Source: Limnohabitans sp. | GTDB lineage: Bacteria > Pseudomonadota > Gammaproteobacteria > Burkholderiales > Burkholderiaceae_C | DNA: 8,510 nt | Direction: 5' to 3' | Assembly (NCBI GenBank): GCA_018883305.1 | Contig: VEQI01000125.1 | Coordinates: forward strand, 1 to 8,510 | Shown here: positions 1 through 6,441 of the stretch, in pieces | How positions within the stretch are numbered: position 1 is the first letter of the stretch | How the letters are laid out: each line of letters starts with the position of its first letter | Made by a program: the position numbers and the translations under genes | The notes under the pieces: model-generated | Databases searched by the model: none | What the model saw: only the letters and a program-made list of their open reading frames with translations | What the model was told of the DNA's origin: nothing

Positions 1-110
1 GTCATGGTGTTGTCGCGCGCCAGCGTGGCTTCACTCACCCCCGCATCCACACGCGCCTGCCGCAGCAGGCGTTGGTGTTCGGAGGTCCAGCGTTTGTTGA
101 CAGATGTCAT
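1..110 (-). CDS. N-terminal fragment of a possible helix-turn-helix protein (runs off the left edge)
   Basis: An open frame starts at the ATG at 108-110 and continues to the window edge without a stop, giving 36 codons (MTSVNKRWTSEHQRL...). Residues 14-33, with RLLRQARVDAG followed by VSEATLAR, have the look of the first two helices of a Cro/C1- or RodZ-like helix-turn-helix: an alpha-helix, a glycine turn, then a small-residue helix ending in LA. This is pattern recognition on a short fragment, so function is only a suggestion. It lies 98 nt downstream of the tRNA deacylase gene on the same strand. No good Shine-Dalgarno sequence precedes the ATG; the upstream bases on the coding strand are pyrimidine-rich. 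The start is therefore uncertain. The rest of the gene is outside the window. Confidence 0.5.
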   Translation of the reverse strand, partial: MTSVNKRWTSEHQRLLRQARVDAGVSEATLARDNTM

Positions 111-137
111 CTGAAGGGGTGAGGAGGATTGCGCTCT

Positions 138-156
138 AGGCCTGACTGGTCAGCCT
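138..156. repeat. Short inverted repeat in the 98-nt gap before the left-edge gene
   Basis: CTGAC (142-146) and GTCAG (149-153) are inverted, and AGG (138-140) pairs with CCT (154-156) across a bulged C at 141. No T-run follows in either direction, so an intrinsic terminator is not supported. It could be a protein-binding site in the leader of the left-edge gene, or chance. The rest of the gap (111-208) shows no gene. Confidence 0.3.
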
Positions 157-176
157 GGCTTTCCAACGCCTATCTC

Positions 177-205
177 ATCATAAATTCGACTGCATCGCTT
201 GTATC
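177..205 (-). promoter_or_regulatory. Weak candidate promoter for the left-edge gene
   Basis: On the minus strand TATGAT (177-182) matches the sigma-70 -10 consensus at five of six positions. A GATACA hexamer (200-205) sits 17 bp upstream and matches the -35 consensus at only three positions. It overlaps the end of the deacylase gene and would drive the left-edge gene with a leader of about 60 nt. This is suggestive only. Confidence 0.22.
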
Positions 206-208
206 ACC

Positions 209-703
209 TTATTCATCCGGCAACGCACAATCCACCGGTTTGACATCCAGCATTCGCAGGATCCCCTGTGGCTCAATCCCAACAAGGTAGCCGCGTCGCC
301 CGCCGTTGATGAGGATGCGGGGCAAGGTCAGGATGCTGGACTCCACATACACCGGCATCTGGCGTCGGGTGCCGAAGGGCGACGTCCCACCCACCAGATA
401 ACCGCTGTGCCGGTTGGCAACCTCCGGCGTGCAAGGCTCAACCGCTTTGGCCCCGATCTGCCGAGCCAGGTTCTTGGTGGACACTTTGCGATTGCCATGC
501 ATCAGCACCACCAACGGCTTGGCGTCCTGGTCCTGCATGATCAGTGTCTTCACCACCCCGAACGGATCGACGCCCAGTTCACGCGCACTGTGCTGTGCGC
601 CGCCGTGGTCCACATAGTCGTACGGATGCTCGGTGAAGGCCACGCCATGCTGACGCAACCAGGCCGTGGCCGGTGTTTCACTGACGTGCGATTTCTTCGC
701 CAT
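209..703 (-). CDS. ybaK: YbaK/EbsC-type Cys-tRNA(Pro) deacylase
   Basis: This is a cytoplasmic trans-editing enzyme of the YbaK/ProX-like fold. The family hydrolyses cysteine from tRNA(Pro) mischarged by prolyl-tRNA synthetase. The 164-residue protein is close to the usual YbaK length. Visible family features are EHPYDYVDHGG near residues 25-35, VVKTLIM with the expected functional lysine K52, PLVVLMHGNRKVSTKNLA (63-80), the glycine-rich GGTSPFG (105-111), and INGGRRGYLVGI (132-143). I chose the ATG at 701-703 (MAKKSHVSET) over the in-frame ATG at 728-730. The shorter form matches the usual family N-terminus, and the upstream codons overlap the end of the preceding gene. The stop of the M20 gene (705-707) is separated from this ATG by a single base (TGA-G-ATG), and there is no strong Shine-Dalgarno, so translational coupling to the upstream gene is likely. 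The family call is firm; exact substrate range is assumed from the family. Confidence 0.92.
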   Translation of the reverse strand: MAKKSHVSETPATAWLRQHGVAFTEHPYDYVDHGGAQHSARELGVDPFGVVKTLIMQDQDAKPLVVLMHGNRKVSTKNLARQIGAKAVEPCTPEVANRHSGYLVGGTSPFGTRRQMPVYVESSILTLPRILINGGRRGYLVGIEPQGILRMLDVKPVDCALPDE

Positions 704-704
704 C

Positions 705-2105
705 TCAGGCGCGCAAGAACCAGGGCGCACTGGCAGCGTCGCCCAAATCCCAGTACAGCCCCGCCATCATGGCCACGCCTTCACGTGCCACAGAAGCCAG
801 CAAATGTTCATTGGGTGCATGCTGTGAACACGCTGGATAAGAGTGCGGCACCCAGATCGTGGGCAAGCCCAGGACATCCGTGAACACATCGTTGGGCAAG
901 GAGCCGGCCAGATTGGGCAGCAGGGTCACGGGCTTGCCCACGCTGTGTTCGATGGAGGACATCGTCCAGGCAACCCAGGGGTTCTTCAAGTCCAGCCGCG
1001 TGGCCGGACTGGAGGCCGTGACCTGGACCTCGATATCGTCAAAGCCATGGGCCTGCAGGTGCTTACGCACCAGGTCTGCCAGTTGTTCCCACCGGGTGCC
1101 GGGCACAAAGCGCAATTGACAATGTGCCACCGCGCTGGGCGGAATGGCATTGACGGGTCGCTGTGGCTGGCCTGCGCCCAGCGCCAACACTTCCAGCGTG
1201 TTCCAGGCCATCAGACGCTCCGCGGGGGTCAGGCCGGGCTCACCCCAGCCAGGGTTTGTCACCGGGTCATCCTCGCCACCACCGATGTTCACCTCGGCCA
1301 GCGCCTGACGAACCTCGGCCGACACGGGCGGGGGCAACAAGCCTGACACCAGGATGCGACCATGGGCATCCGTGAGCGTGGCCACGGCGTGGGCCATACG
1401 GATGCCAGGATTGGTCAGCACACCGCCCCAGTTGCCCGAGTGATACGCACGCTCGCGACTGCGCAGCGACAGACTGAAGTTCACCAATCCCCGTGAACCC
1501 AGAAACACCGTGGGACGTTGGGCGTGCACACGCGGGCCATCGCAGGCAATCATCAAGTCGGCGGCCAACAGGGCCCGATGTTGTTCACAAAATGCGCGCA
1601 ACCCGGGGCTACCCGCCTCCTCGCCCATTTCCAGCAAAACTGTCACGTTGTAACCTAGCTTGCCGCCACGGGCATCGATCACCTGCCTGAGCGCGGACAG
1701 GCTGGCCGTGTGCTGCCCCTTGTTGTCGGCGGTGCCGCGTCCATACCAGCGGTCGCCTTCCACCACGAGTTGCCAGGGCTGCAGGCCGGCACGCCACTGA
1801 GCCTCTTGTCCGTTGATCACGTCCCCATGGCCGTAGGTCAGCACGCCAGGCAAGCCGTCAGCCTCGATGCGACGCGCCACCATCAGAGGCGGCGCACCGG
1901 CCACCGGGTTGTCGAACACCTGGCAATCAAAACCACTGGCCGTGAGTTCTGGCGCGATTTCCTGCACCAGATACGCCTTGAGTACCTCGTTGTTGCCCGG
2001 CTGGTCACTGGCCGTGGGCTGCGCCACACGCCGCTTGAGCAAGGCCTGGTAATGGCCGTCATCGAACCAGCGGCGGCTGTTCGCCAGGACCTGCGCTCTT
2101 GTCAT
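705..2105 (-). CDS. M20 family metallo-hydrolase (peptidase / amidohydrolase)
   Basis: The 466-residue protein is a di-zinc hydrolase of the M20/M25/M40 family, whose members cut dipeptides, N-acyl amino acids or related amides. The metal-site motifs are present in the expected order: YGHGDV (H93, D95), GRGTADNKGQ with bridging D127, EMGEEAGS with the general base and metal ligand at E162-E163, CDGP with D189, and QHAPNEHL near the C-terminus giving H429. A lid/dimerisation domain occupies roughly residues 200-330, and YHSGNWGG (H222) is typical of its active-site contribution. No signal peptide is visible, so it is probably cytoplasmic. The start is supported by GGAGA on the coding strand at 2110-2114, four bases before the ATG. 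It is first in a minus-strand block with the Cys-tRNA deacylase and is divergent from a TTT receptor gene, which may supply its substrate. The substrate cannot be read from the sequence. Confidence 0.9.
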   Translation of the reverse strand: MTRAQVLANSRRWFDDGHYQALLKRRVAQPTASDQPGNNEVLKAYLVQEIAPELTASGFDCQVFDNPVAGAPPLMVARRIEADGLPGVLTYGHGDVINGQEAQWRAGLQPWQLVVEGDRWYGRGTADNKGQHTASLSALRQVIDARGGKLGYNVTVLLEMGEEAGSPGLRAFCEQHRALLAADLMIACDGPRVHAQRPTVFLGSRGLVNFSLSLRSRERAYHSGNWGGVLTNPGIRMAHAVATLTDAHGRILVSGLLPPPVSAEVRQALAEVNIGGGEDDPVTNPGWGEPGLTPAERLMAWNTLEVLALGAGQPQRPVNAIPPSAVAHCQLRFVPGTRWEQLADLVRKHLQAHGFDDIEVQVTASSPATRLDLKNPWVAWTMSSIEHSVGKPVTLLPNLAGSLPNDVFTDVLGLPTIWVPHSYPACSQHAPNEHLLASVAREGVAMMAGLYWDLGDAASAPWFLRA

Positions 2106-2242
2106 GTTGTCTCCATCGGCAAGGGGTAAAGCGGGAACTGTAATTCAAGCCCTGTGGACACGGCATCCCATGCAACCCGATGGTCAGATGCGCCCAAAGC
2201 GGCTTTTAGAATGCCACATCACTGTTTACACGAAGGCCCCTC
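2106..2242. promoter_or_regulatory. Divergent intergenic region between the M20 hydrolase and the TTT receptor
   Basis: Both flanking genes start here and run outward, so promoters for both are expected in these 137 nt. For the plus strand, TAGAAT (2207-2212) matches the -10 consensus at five of six positions. No convincing -35 lies at the correct spacing, so it may need an activator. An 11-bp odd palindrome, AAAGC-G-GCTTT (2196-2206), abuts this -10, and GCAT-CCC-ATGC (2163-2173) lies further left. Either could be an operator or chance. GAAGG (2232-2236) is the receptor's Shine-Dalgarno. I could not identify a good minus-strand promoter by eye. Confidence 0.4.
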
Positions 2243-3253
2243 ATGCCACGCTTGTCATTGAGCCACTGGGACGCATCACGCATTCGGCGCAACCTGCTGG
2301 CAGGTGCCCTGTGTCTGACAGGGATGATCCTCCAAGGTGCCTGGGCGCAAACAACCACCGACTGGCCCGCCAAGCCCATCCGCTTGCTGCTGGGCTATCC
2401 AACCGGCGGCGGCTCCGACATCGTGGCGCGACTGATTGCCAAACCCTTGGGCGAACGCCTGGGTCAAAGTGTGGTGGTGGACAACAAACCGGGCGCGGGC
2501 GGCAACATTGCCACCGAGATGATGGTCCGGGCCGCCCCCGATGGTTACACACTGCTCTTCATCCCCAGCGGACACGCCAGCAGTGCCGCCATGAAAAAGC
2601 AGCTGCCTTTTCATCCGGTGAATGACTTGCACTGGATCAGCACCATCACCACCTACCCGCTGGCGCTGGCCGTGGTGCCGGACTCGCCCATCAAGTCCTT
2701 CCCGGATCTGGTGCAGCGAGCCAAGGCCGAGCCGGGCAAGATCAGCTACTCCTCCGTGGGGGTGGGCACCGCCATGCATCTGGCCACCGAGTGGATCGAG
2801 TCCGAAGCGGACATCCAGCTCAACCACATTCCGTTCAAAGGCGGCGTGGGCCCCATGACCGAATTGCTGGCCGGTCGCCTGGACGTCATGGTCGACACTA
2901 TGACCTTGACCGCCGCCTTGCTCAAAGAGCAGCGCGTGCGTGCGCTGGCTGTCACCTCGCCCAAGGGCAAAAGTCCGATCGCCGGGGTGCCGGCGGTGGC
3001 CGACTTTTATCCCGGCATGGTGTTCGAATCCTGGCTGGGCATTGCCGCGCCCGTGGGAACGCCGGCACCGATCATCGAGCGCTTGAACCGGGAAATCCGT
3101 GCGGTGGTGGAGTCGCCGCCCGTGCGCCAGCGGCTGCAGGAACTGGGCGGACAGCCCCAGGCCAGCAGTCCCGCCGAGTTCCGTGCACGGGTGGAGCGTG
3201 ACATCGGCAATCTGCGTAAAGTCATGCTTGATCGCAAGATAGATCAAGAGTAA
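2243..3253 (+). CDS. Bug/TctC-family tripartite tricarboxylate transporter substrate-binding protein
   Basis: The 336-residue protein is a periplasmic solute receptor. Family members bind carboxylates, nicotinate-like compounds or other small anions and hand them to TctA/TctB-type membrane proteins. The N-terminus has a basic stretch (R13, R15, R16), a hydrophobic core at about 18-30 and a likely signal-peptidase site after AWA35, leaving a mature end QTTTDWPAKPIR. Family hallmarks follow: the first strand PIRLLLGYPTGGGSDIVAR (45-63) with the ligand-loop glycines and D59, then VVVDNKPGAGGNIAT (77-91), GYTLLF (101-106), ISYSSVGVGTAMHLA (167-181), and HIPFKGGVGPMTELLAGRLDVMVDT (195-219). Length is normal for the family. 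The Shine-Dalgarno GAAGG lies six bases before the ATG. No tctA or tctB lies within the window, so this is an orphan receptor here, which is common for Bug proteins. Ligand unknown; the divergent M20 hydrolase is the only contextual hint. Confidence 0.92.
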   Translation: MPRLSLSHWDASRIRRNLLAGALCLTGMILQGAWAQTTTDWPAKPIRLLLGYPTGGGSDIVARLIAKPLGERLGQSVVVDNKPGAGGNIATEMMVRAAPDGYTLLFIPSGHASSAAMKKQLPFHPVNDLHWISTITTYPLALAVVPDSPIKSFPDLVQRAKAEPGKISYSSVGVGTAMHLATEWIESEADIQLNHIPFKGGVGPMTELLAGRLDVMVDTMTLTAALLKEQRVRALAVTSPKGKSPIAGVPAVADFYPGMVFESWLGIAAPVGTPAPIIERLNREIRAVVESPPVRQRLQELGGQPQASSPAEFRARVERDIGNLRKVMLDRKIDQE

Positions 3254-3309
3254 GTACGTGCTCTTTTGTCGTTCACCCTAGGGAAAGCCAGAACCGGTCA
3301 CCCAAATCA

Positions 3310-3330
3310 TTGGTCATATGATATGAGCAA
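3310..3330. promoter_or_regulatory. Probable GntR/FCD operator overlapping a -10 element
   Basis: A 21-bp odd palindrome is centred on G3320. The left arm TTGGTCATAT and right arm ATATGAGCAA match at nine of ten positions when inverted, the exception being G3313/G3327. It contains TATGAT (3317-3322), five of six to the -10 consensus. TGGTCATATGA also matches five of the six fixed bases of the TNGTNNNACNA site reported for FadR-type regulators. It sits 13-33 nt before the regulator start, so negative autoregulation with control of the downstream transporter is the simplest reading. No good -35 is visible. Binding itself is inferred. Confidence 0.6.
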
Positions 3331-3337
3331 AGCTCAT
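3323..3337. repeat. Perfect hairpin just before the regulator start codon
   Basis: ATGAGC (3323-3328) and GCTCAT (3332-3337) are perfect inverted repeats around an AAA loop. They end five bases before the ATG at 3343 and overlap the right half of the operator palindrome. It may be a second half-site for the repressor or a small mRNA hairpin at the ribosome-binding region. Which one is not decidable by eye. Confidence 0.4.
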
Positions 3338-3342
3338 TCACC

Positions 3343-4086
3343 ATGATCAAAAACGTATTCGGTTCCACCGTCGATCTGCTGGGCGAAGCCATCGTCTCCG
3401 CACGGTATCCCGTGGGTGAAAGTCTGCCCGCCGAACCGCTGCTGTGCGAGGAACTGGGCGTGAGTCGCTCCGTGCTGCGCGAGGCCGTGAAATCGCTGGT
3501 GGCCAAAGGGCTGCTGACCACCGGGCCCAAAGTAGGCACGCGCGTCATGCCGGAAGACCAGTGGAACTGGTTTGATCCCGATGTGATTGCCTGGTTGGTC
3601 AAAAAGGGGCTGCCGCGCGAATTTGTCCGCGACTTGCAGGACCTGCGCCGCGTCGTTGAACCCGCTGCCGTGCGGCTGGCCGCGCAACGGGCCGATGCCC
3701 AGGACCTGGCCGCCATCGAGTCCGCCTATGCCGGCATGAAGCACGCGGTTGAACAAGGCGGCGACGACTACATCACCCATGACCTGCGGTTTCACCAAAG
3801 CCTGCTGCGTGCCTCGCGCAACCGCATGCTGGCGCAAATGAGCGAGGTGCTGAGCGCCTTGCTGCGTACCAGTTTTGAAATCTCCACCCGCAAAGACAAC
3901 GGACCGGCATCCTCGCTGTCCATGCACCGAGAGGTGCTGGATGCGGTGTCCGCCCGTCAGCCCGAACGGGCCGAGCAGGTCATCTTGCGACTGATTGACA
4001 GCGCTCGTCAGGACATTGATGACGTGCTGTCCTCGCCCCGTCCCGCGCGTTCGCGCCAGGCCCCCGCCGCAGCGCTGGCCTCCTGA
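3343..4086 (+). CDS. GntR-family regulator, FadR/FCD subfamily, DgoR-like
   Basis: The 247-residue protein is a likely ligand-responsive repressor of the adjacent sugar transporter. Residues 1-70 form the winged helix: YPVGESLPAEPLLCEELGVS, then SRSVLREAVKSLVAKGLL as recognition helix and following helix, and GPKVGTRV as the wing. DQWNWFDPDVIAWL (72-85) resembles the linker of DgoR-type galactonate regulators. The FCD effector domain follows (about 90-230), with RRVVEPAAVRLAAQRA, the metal/ligand pair D147 and H151 (DLRFHQ), and H195 (SMHREVL). The last-helix histidine common in metal-binding FCD proteins appears to be I218 or D219 here. A Pro/Ala/Arg-rich tail (231-247) looks disordered. The ATG lacks a recognisable Shine-Dalgarno. 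With the nearby -10, transcription would start about 14 nt upstream, giving a very short leader. It ends 38 nt before the binding-protein gene and probably heads that operon. Confidence 0.9.
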   Translation: MIKNVFGSTVDLLGEAIVSARYPVGESLPAEPLLCEELGVSRSVLREAVKSLVAKGLLTTGPKVGTRVMPEDQWNWFDPDVIAWLVKKGLPREFVRDLQDLRRVVEPAAVRLAAQRADAQDLAAIESAYAGMKHAVEQGGDDYITHDLRFHQSLLRASRNRMLAQMSEVLSALLRTSFEISTRKDNGPASSLSMHREVLDAVSARQPERAEQVILRLIDSARQDIDDVLSSPRPARSRQAPAAALAS

Positions 4087-4124
4087 TTTCCAACCCCAAC
4101 CACTTCTATCAACAAGGAGATTTC

Positions 4125-5504
4125 ATGAAACTCAAGCATGTCGTGACGGCTGCGCTGATTGCCGCCGGTCTGGTGGCAGGTGGCGCGGCCAGCGCCCAGG
4201 AAAAGCTCACCGTCTGGTGGGTCAAGGGCTTCTACAAAGCCGAGGATGACGCGCTTTTTGCCGCCATCAAGAAGTACGAAGCCAAGAACAAGAACGTCAA
4301 GATCGAACTGTCCCAGTACCCGATCCAGGACATGATCCCCAAGACTGTGGCTGCCCTGGACGCCGGCAGCCCGCCCGACCTGGCCTACTCGGACACCTAC
4401 GACTTCCAGACCACGGCCTCGTGGGCCTATGACGGCAAACTGGAAGACCTCTCCAGCGTGATTAACCCGCTGCGCGCCAAGTTTGCGCCGAACACGGTGG
4501 AAACCACCTTCCTGTTCAACAACAAGCTGCAGACCCGCAGCTACTACGCCTTCCCGATCAAGCAGCAGACCATGCACATCCAGTACTGGGCTGACATGCT
4601 GGCCGATGCCGGTTTCAAGGAATCCGACATCCCCACCACCTGGAAAGAGTACTGGAGCTTCTGGTGCGACAAGGTGCAACCCGCTTCGCGCCAAAAGACG
4701 GGGCAACGCACCTTCGGTATCGGCCAGCCCATGGGCGTGGATTCGACCGACTCCTTCTTCTCCTTCCTGACCTTCATGGATGCCTACAACATCAAGCTGG
4801 TCAACGATTCGGGCAAGCTCCTGGTCGATGATCCGGACGTGCGCAAAGGCCTGATCGCCGCCGTTTCCGATTACACCGCGGTGTATGGCAAGGGTTGCAC
4901 ACCCCCGTCCTCGACCAGCTGGAAAGATCCGGACAACAACGTGGCCTTCCACAACAAGACCACGGTGATGACGCACAACGCCACCATCTCGATCGCAGCC
5001 AAGTGGCTCGACGACATGAACAACAGCGCCTTGACCGACGCCCAGCGCGCCACGGCCAAGAAGAACTACACCGAACTGGTCAAAACGGCGGGCTTCCCCA
5101 GCAAGCCCGATGGCAGCAAGATGACCTACCGCGCCGCCATCAAGACCGGCGTGATCTTCAAGGACGCCAAGAACAAGGCCCGTGCCAAGGAATTCCTGAA
5201 CTTCATCCTGCAGGAAGAAAACCTCACGCCGTATGTCGAAGGCTCCCTGGGCCGCTGGTTCCCGGTGACCAAGACCGGTCAGCAAAGCAAGTTCTGGAAA
5301 GAAGACGTGCACCGCAAGGCCGTGTATGACCAGTTCATGGCGGGCACCTCCACCTTCGAGTTCACCAAGAACTTCCGCTTCACCCAGCTGAACAATGAAA
5401 ACGTCTGGGCCAAAGCGATGAACCGCGTGCTGAACGAAAAAGTGCCGGTGGAAAAAGCGGTCGATGAAATGATCGAGCGCATCAAGACCGTTGCGCGTCA
5501 ATAA
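4125..5504 (+). CDS. Carbohydrate ABC transporter periplasmic substrate-binding protein (family 1)
   Basis: The 459-residue protein is the receptor of the CUT1-type importer encoded just downstream. A signal peptide is clear: MKLKH, a hydrophobic core at 6-20, and cleavage after ASA24, leaving QEKLTVWWVKG. The absence of a lipobox cysteine means it should be free in the periplasm. Family-1 binding-protein features include LTVWW at the first strand, KIELSQYPIQDMIPKTVAALDAGSPPDLAYSD (59-90), AFPIKQQTMHIQYWADMLADAGF (142-164) and the C-terminal GRWFPVTK (376-383). Many surface aromatics (W31, W32, W178, W180, W264, W378) would suit sugar stacking. The mature chain has only two cysteines, C181 and C258, which might form a disulphide. 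A strong AAGGAG (4114-4119) lies five bases before the ATG. The hairpin after its stop fits extra accumulation of this subunit. The substrate is not predictable by eye; a sugar, polyol or sugar acid is most likely given the DgoR-like regulator. Confidence 0.93.
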   Translation: MKLKHVVTAALIAAGLVAGGAASAQEKLTVWWVKGFYKAEDDALFAAIKKYEAKNKNVKIELSQYPIQDMIPKTVAALDAGSPPDLAYSDTYDFQTTASWAYDGKLEDLSSVINPLRAKFAPNTVETTFLFNNKLQTRSYYAFPIKQQTMHIQYWADMLADAGFKESDIPTTWKEYWSFWCDKVQPASRQKTGQRTFGIGQPMGVDSTDSFFSFLTFMDAYNIKLVNDSGKLLVDDPDVRKGLIAAVSDYTAVYGKGCTPPSSTSWKDPDNNVAFHNKTTVMTHNATISIAAKWLDDMNNSALTDAQRATAKKNYTELVKTAGFPSKPDGSKMTYRAAIKTGVIFKDAKNKARAKEFLNFILQEENLTPYVEGSLGRWFPVTKTGQQSKFWKEDVHRKAVYDQFMAGTSTFEFTKNFRFTQLNNENVWAKAMNRVLNEKVPVEKAVDEMIERIKTVARQ

Positions 5505-5519
5505 GACGTAGCCATGGAT

Positions 5520-5551
5520 GGCGGCTGCCCGTGATGGGCAGCCGCCCTTTT
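5520..5551 (+). terminator. GC-rich hairpin with T-run between binding-protein and permease genes
   Basis: GGCGGCTGCCC (5520-5530) and GGGCAGCCGCC (5536-5546) form a perfect 11-bp stem with loop GTGAT, followed by CTTTT (5547-5551). It has the form of an intrinsic terminator but a short T-run. It lies inside a gene set that must be co-expressed, so partial termination, or 3'-end protection of the binding-protein mRNA, is the likely role. The first permease start follows only 10-16 nt after the T-run. Confidence 0.75.
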
Positions 5552-5567
5552 GTGAGAGAGTATGACA

Positions 5568-6431
5568 ATGTCCGATACCGCAACCCTGCCATCGGCCGCA
5601 GTCCCCGCGCGTTCCAGTTCCTCGTGGGAGTTCTGGGGCCGGTGGCTGGTGGTGCCTTACTTGCTGATATTTCTGGTCTTTGTGCTGTACCCCGTGTGTT
5701 ACGGGCTGTGGTTGGCACGCCACCCCGAGAGCTATGTGAAGCTCTTTGACGATCCCGTGTTTTTTCGCACCGCGGTCAATACCCTGGTGTTTCTGGTGGT
5801 GGCCATCAATGTCAAGATGATGGTTGCGCTGGTGTTGTCGGGCTTCTTTATCCAGACTCGCTGGTGGATCAAGATTGTCTCGGCCTTGTTCATTTTGCCC
5901 TGGGCAGTGCCCTCCATTCCCACCATCTTGTCGGTGCGCTTCATGTTGAACCCGGAATGGGGCGTGATCAACAGCACCATCTTCCGCATGACCGGCCTGG
6001 ATGGCCCCAACTGGCTGAACGATCCCACACTGGCGCTCACTTTCTCGATGCTGATGCACATCTGGAAATCGCTGCCGTTCTGGACCCTGATTCTGGTGGC
6101 GGGTCGCCTGGCCATTCCTTCCGATCAATACGAAGCTGCTTCCGTGGATGGCGCGTCCAGTTGGCAAAAGTTCCGCTTCATCACCTGGCCCTCGATGAAG
6201 ACCCTCTACCTCACCTCCACCCTGCTCTCCATGATCTGGACGCTGGGCGACTTCAACAGTGTCTACCTGCTGACCGGCGGTGGCCCCGCCGACCTCACGC
6301 ACGTGCTGGCCACACTGGGCATTCGGTATCTGCGACTCGACCAAGTGGATCTGGCCATGGCGTCCATCGTGGTGGCACTGCCGCTGGTGTTGCCGCTGGT
6401 GTACTTCATGATGAAGCGACTCTCCAAGTAA
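5568..6431 (+). CDS. Sugar ABC transporter permease, MalF/UgpA-like
   Basis: This is an inner-membrane subunit of a CUT1 importer, about 287-289 residues with six predicted membrane segments. Numbering from the upstream ATG at 5562, these are near 29-49, 73-95, 104-124, 157-182, 212-232 and 265-285. The cytoplasmic EAA loop that docks on the ATPase is at 191-210: EAASVDGASSWQKFRFITWP, with the conserved glycine G197. The periplasmic stretch FMLNPEWGVINSTI and the late LTGGGP (237-242) are typical of the MalF-side partner. Two in-frame ATGs lie six bases apart (5562 and 5568). I use 5568 because the purine-rich GAGAG (5556-5560) is then seven bases away, whereas it nearly touches 5562. The longer start adds only Met-Thr. 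The stop is four bases before the next permease's first ATG, so the two are tightly coupled. Confidence 0.92.
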   Translation: MSDTATLPSAAVPARSSSSWEFWGRWLVVPYLLIFLVFVLYPVCYGLWLARHPESYVKLFDDPVFFRTAVNTLVFLVVAINVKMMVALVLSGFFIQTRWWIKIVSALFILPWAVPSIPTILSVRFMLNPEWGVINSTIFRMTGLDGPNWLNDPTLALTFSMLMHIWKSLPFWTLILVAGRLAIPSDQYEAASVDGASSWQKFRFITWPSMKTLYLTSTLLSMIWTLGDFNSVYLLTGGGPADLTHVLATLGIRYLRLDQVDLAMASIVVALPLVLPLVYFMMKRLSK

Positions 6432-6441
6432 GGGCATGACC

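Noticed and set aside
407..883. Plus-strand open frames across the deacylase and M20 genes
   Set aside because: They are antisense to well-supported genes and show no family motif or ribosome-binding site.
2276..3247. 323-codon minus-strand open frame opposite the TTT receptor
   Set aside because: It mirrors the receptor gene almost exactly, has His/Gly/Gln-rich low-information translation and no recognisable motif, so it is a shadow of the real gene.
3276..3283. Perfect 8-bp palindrome CCCTAGGG after the TTT receptor gene
   Set aside because: It has no loop space and no T-run, so it cannot act as a terminator hairpin. It is short enough to occur by chance.
4087..4124. Possible separate promoter for the binding-protein gene
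   Set aside because: The 38-nt gap contains a strong Shine-Dalgarno but no -10/-35 pair that I could recognise. Co-transcription with the regulator is simpler.
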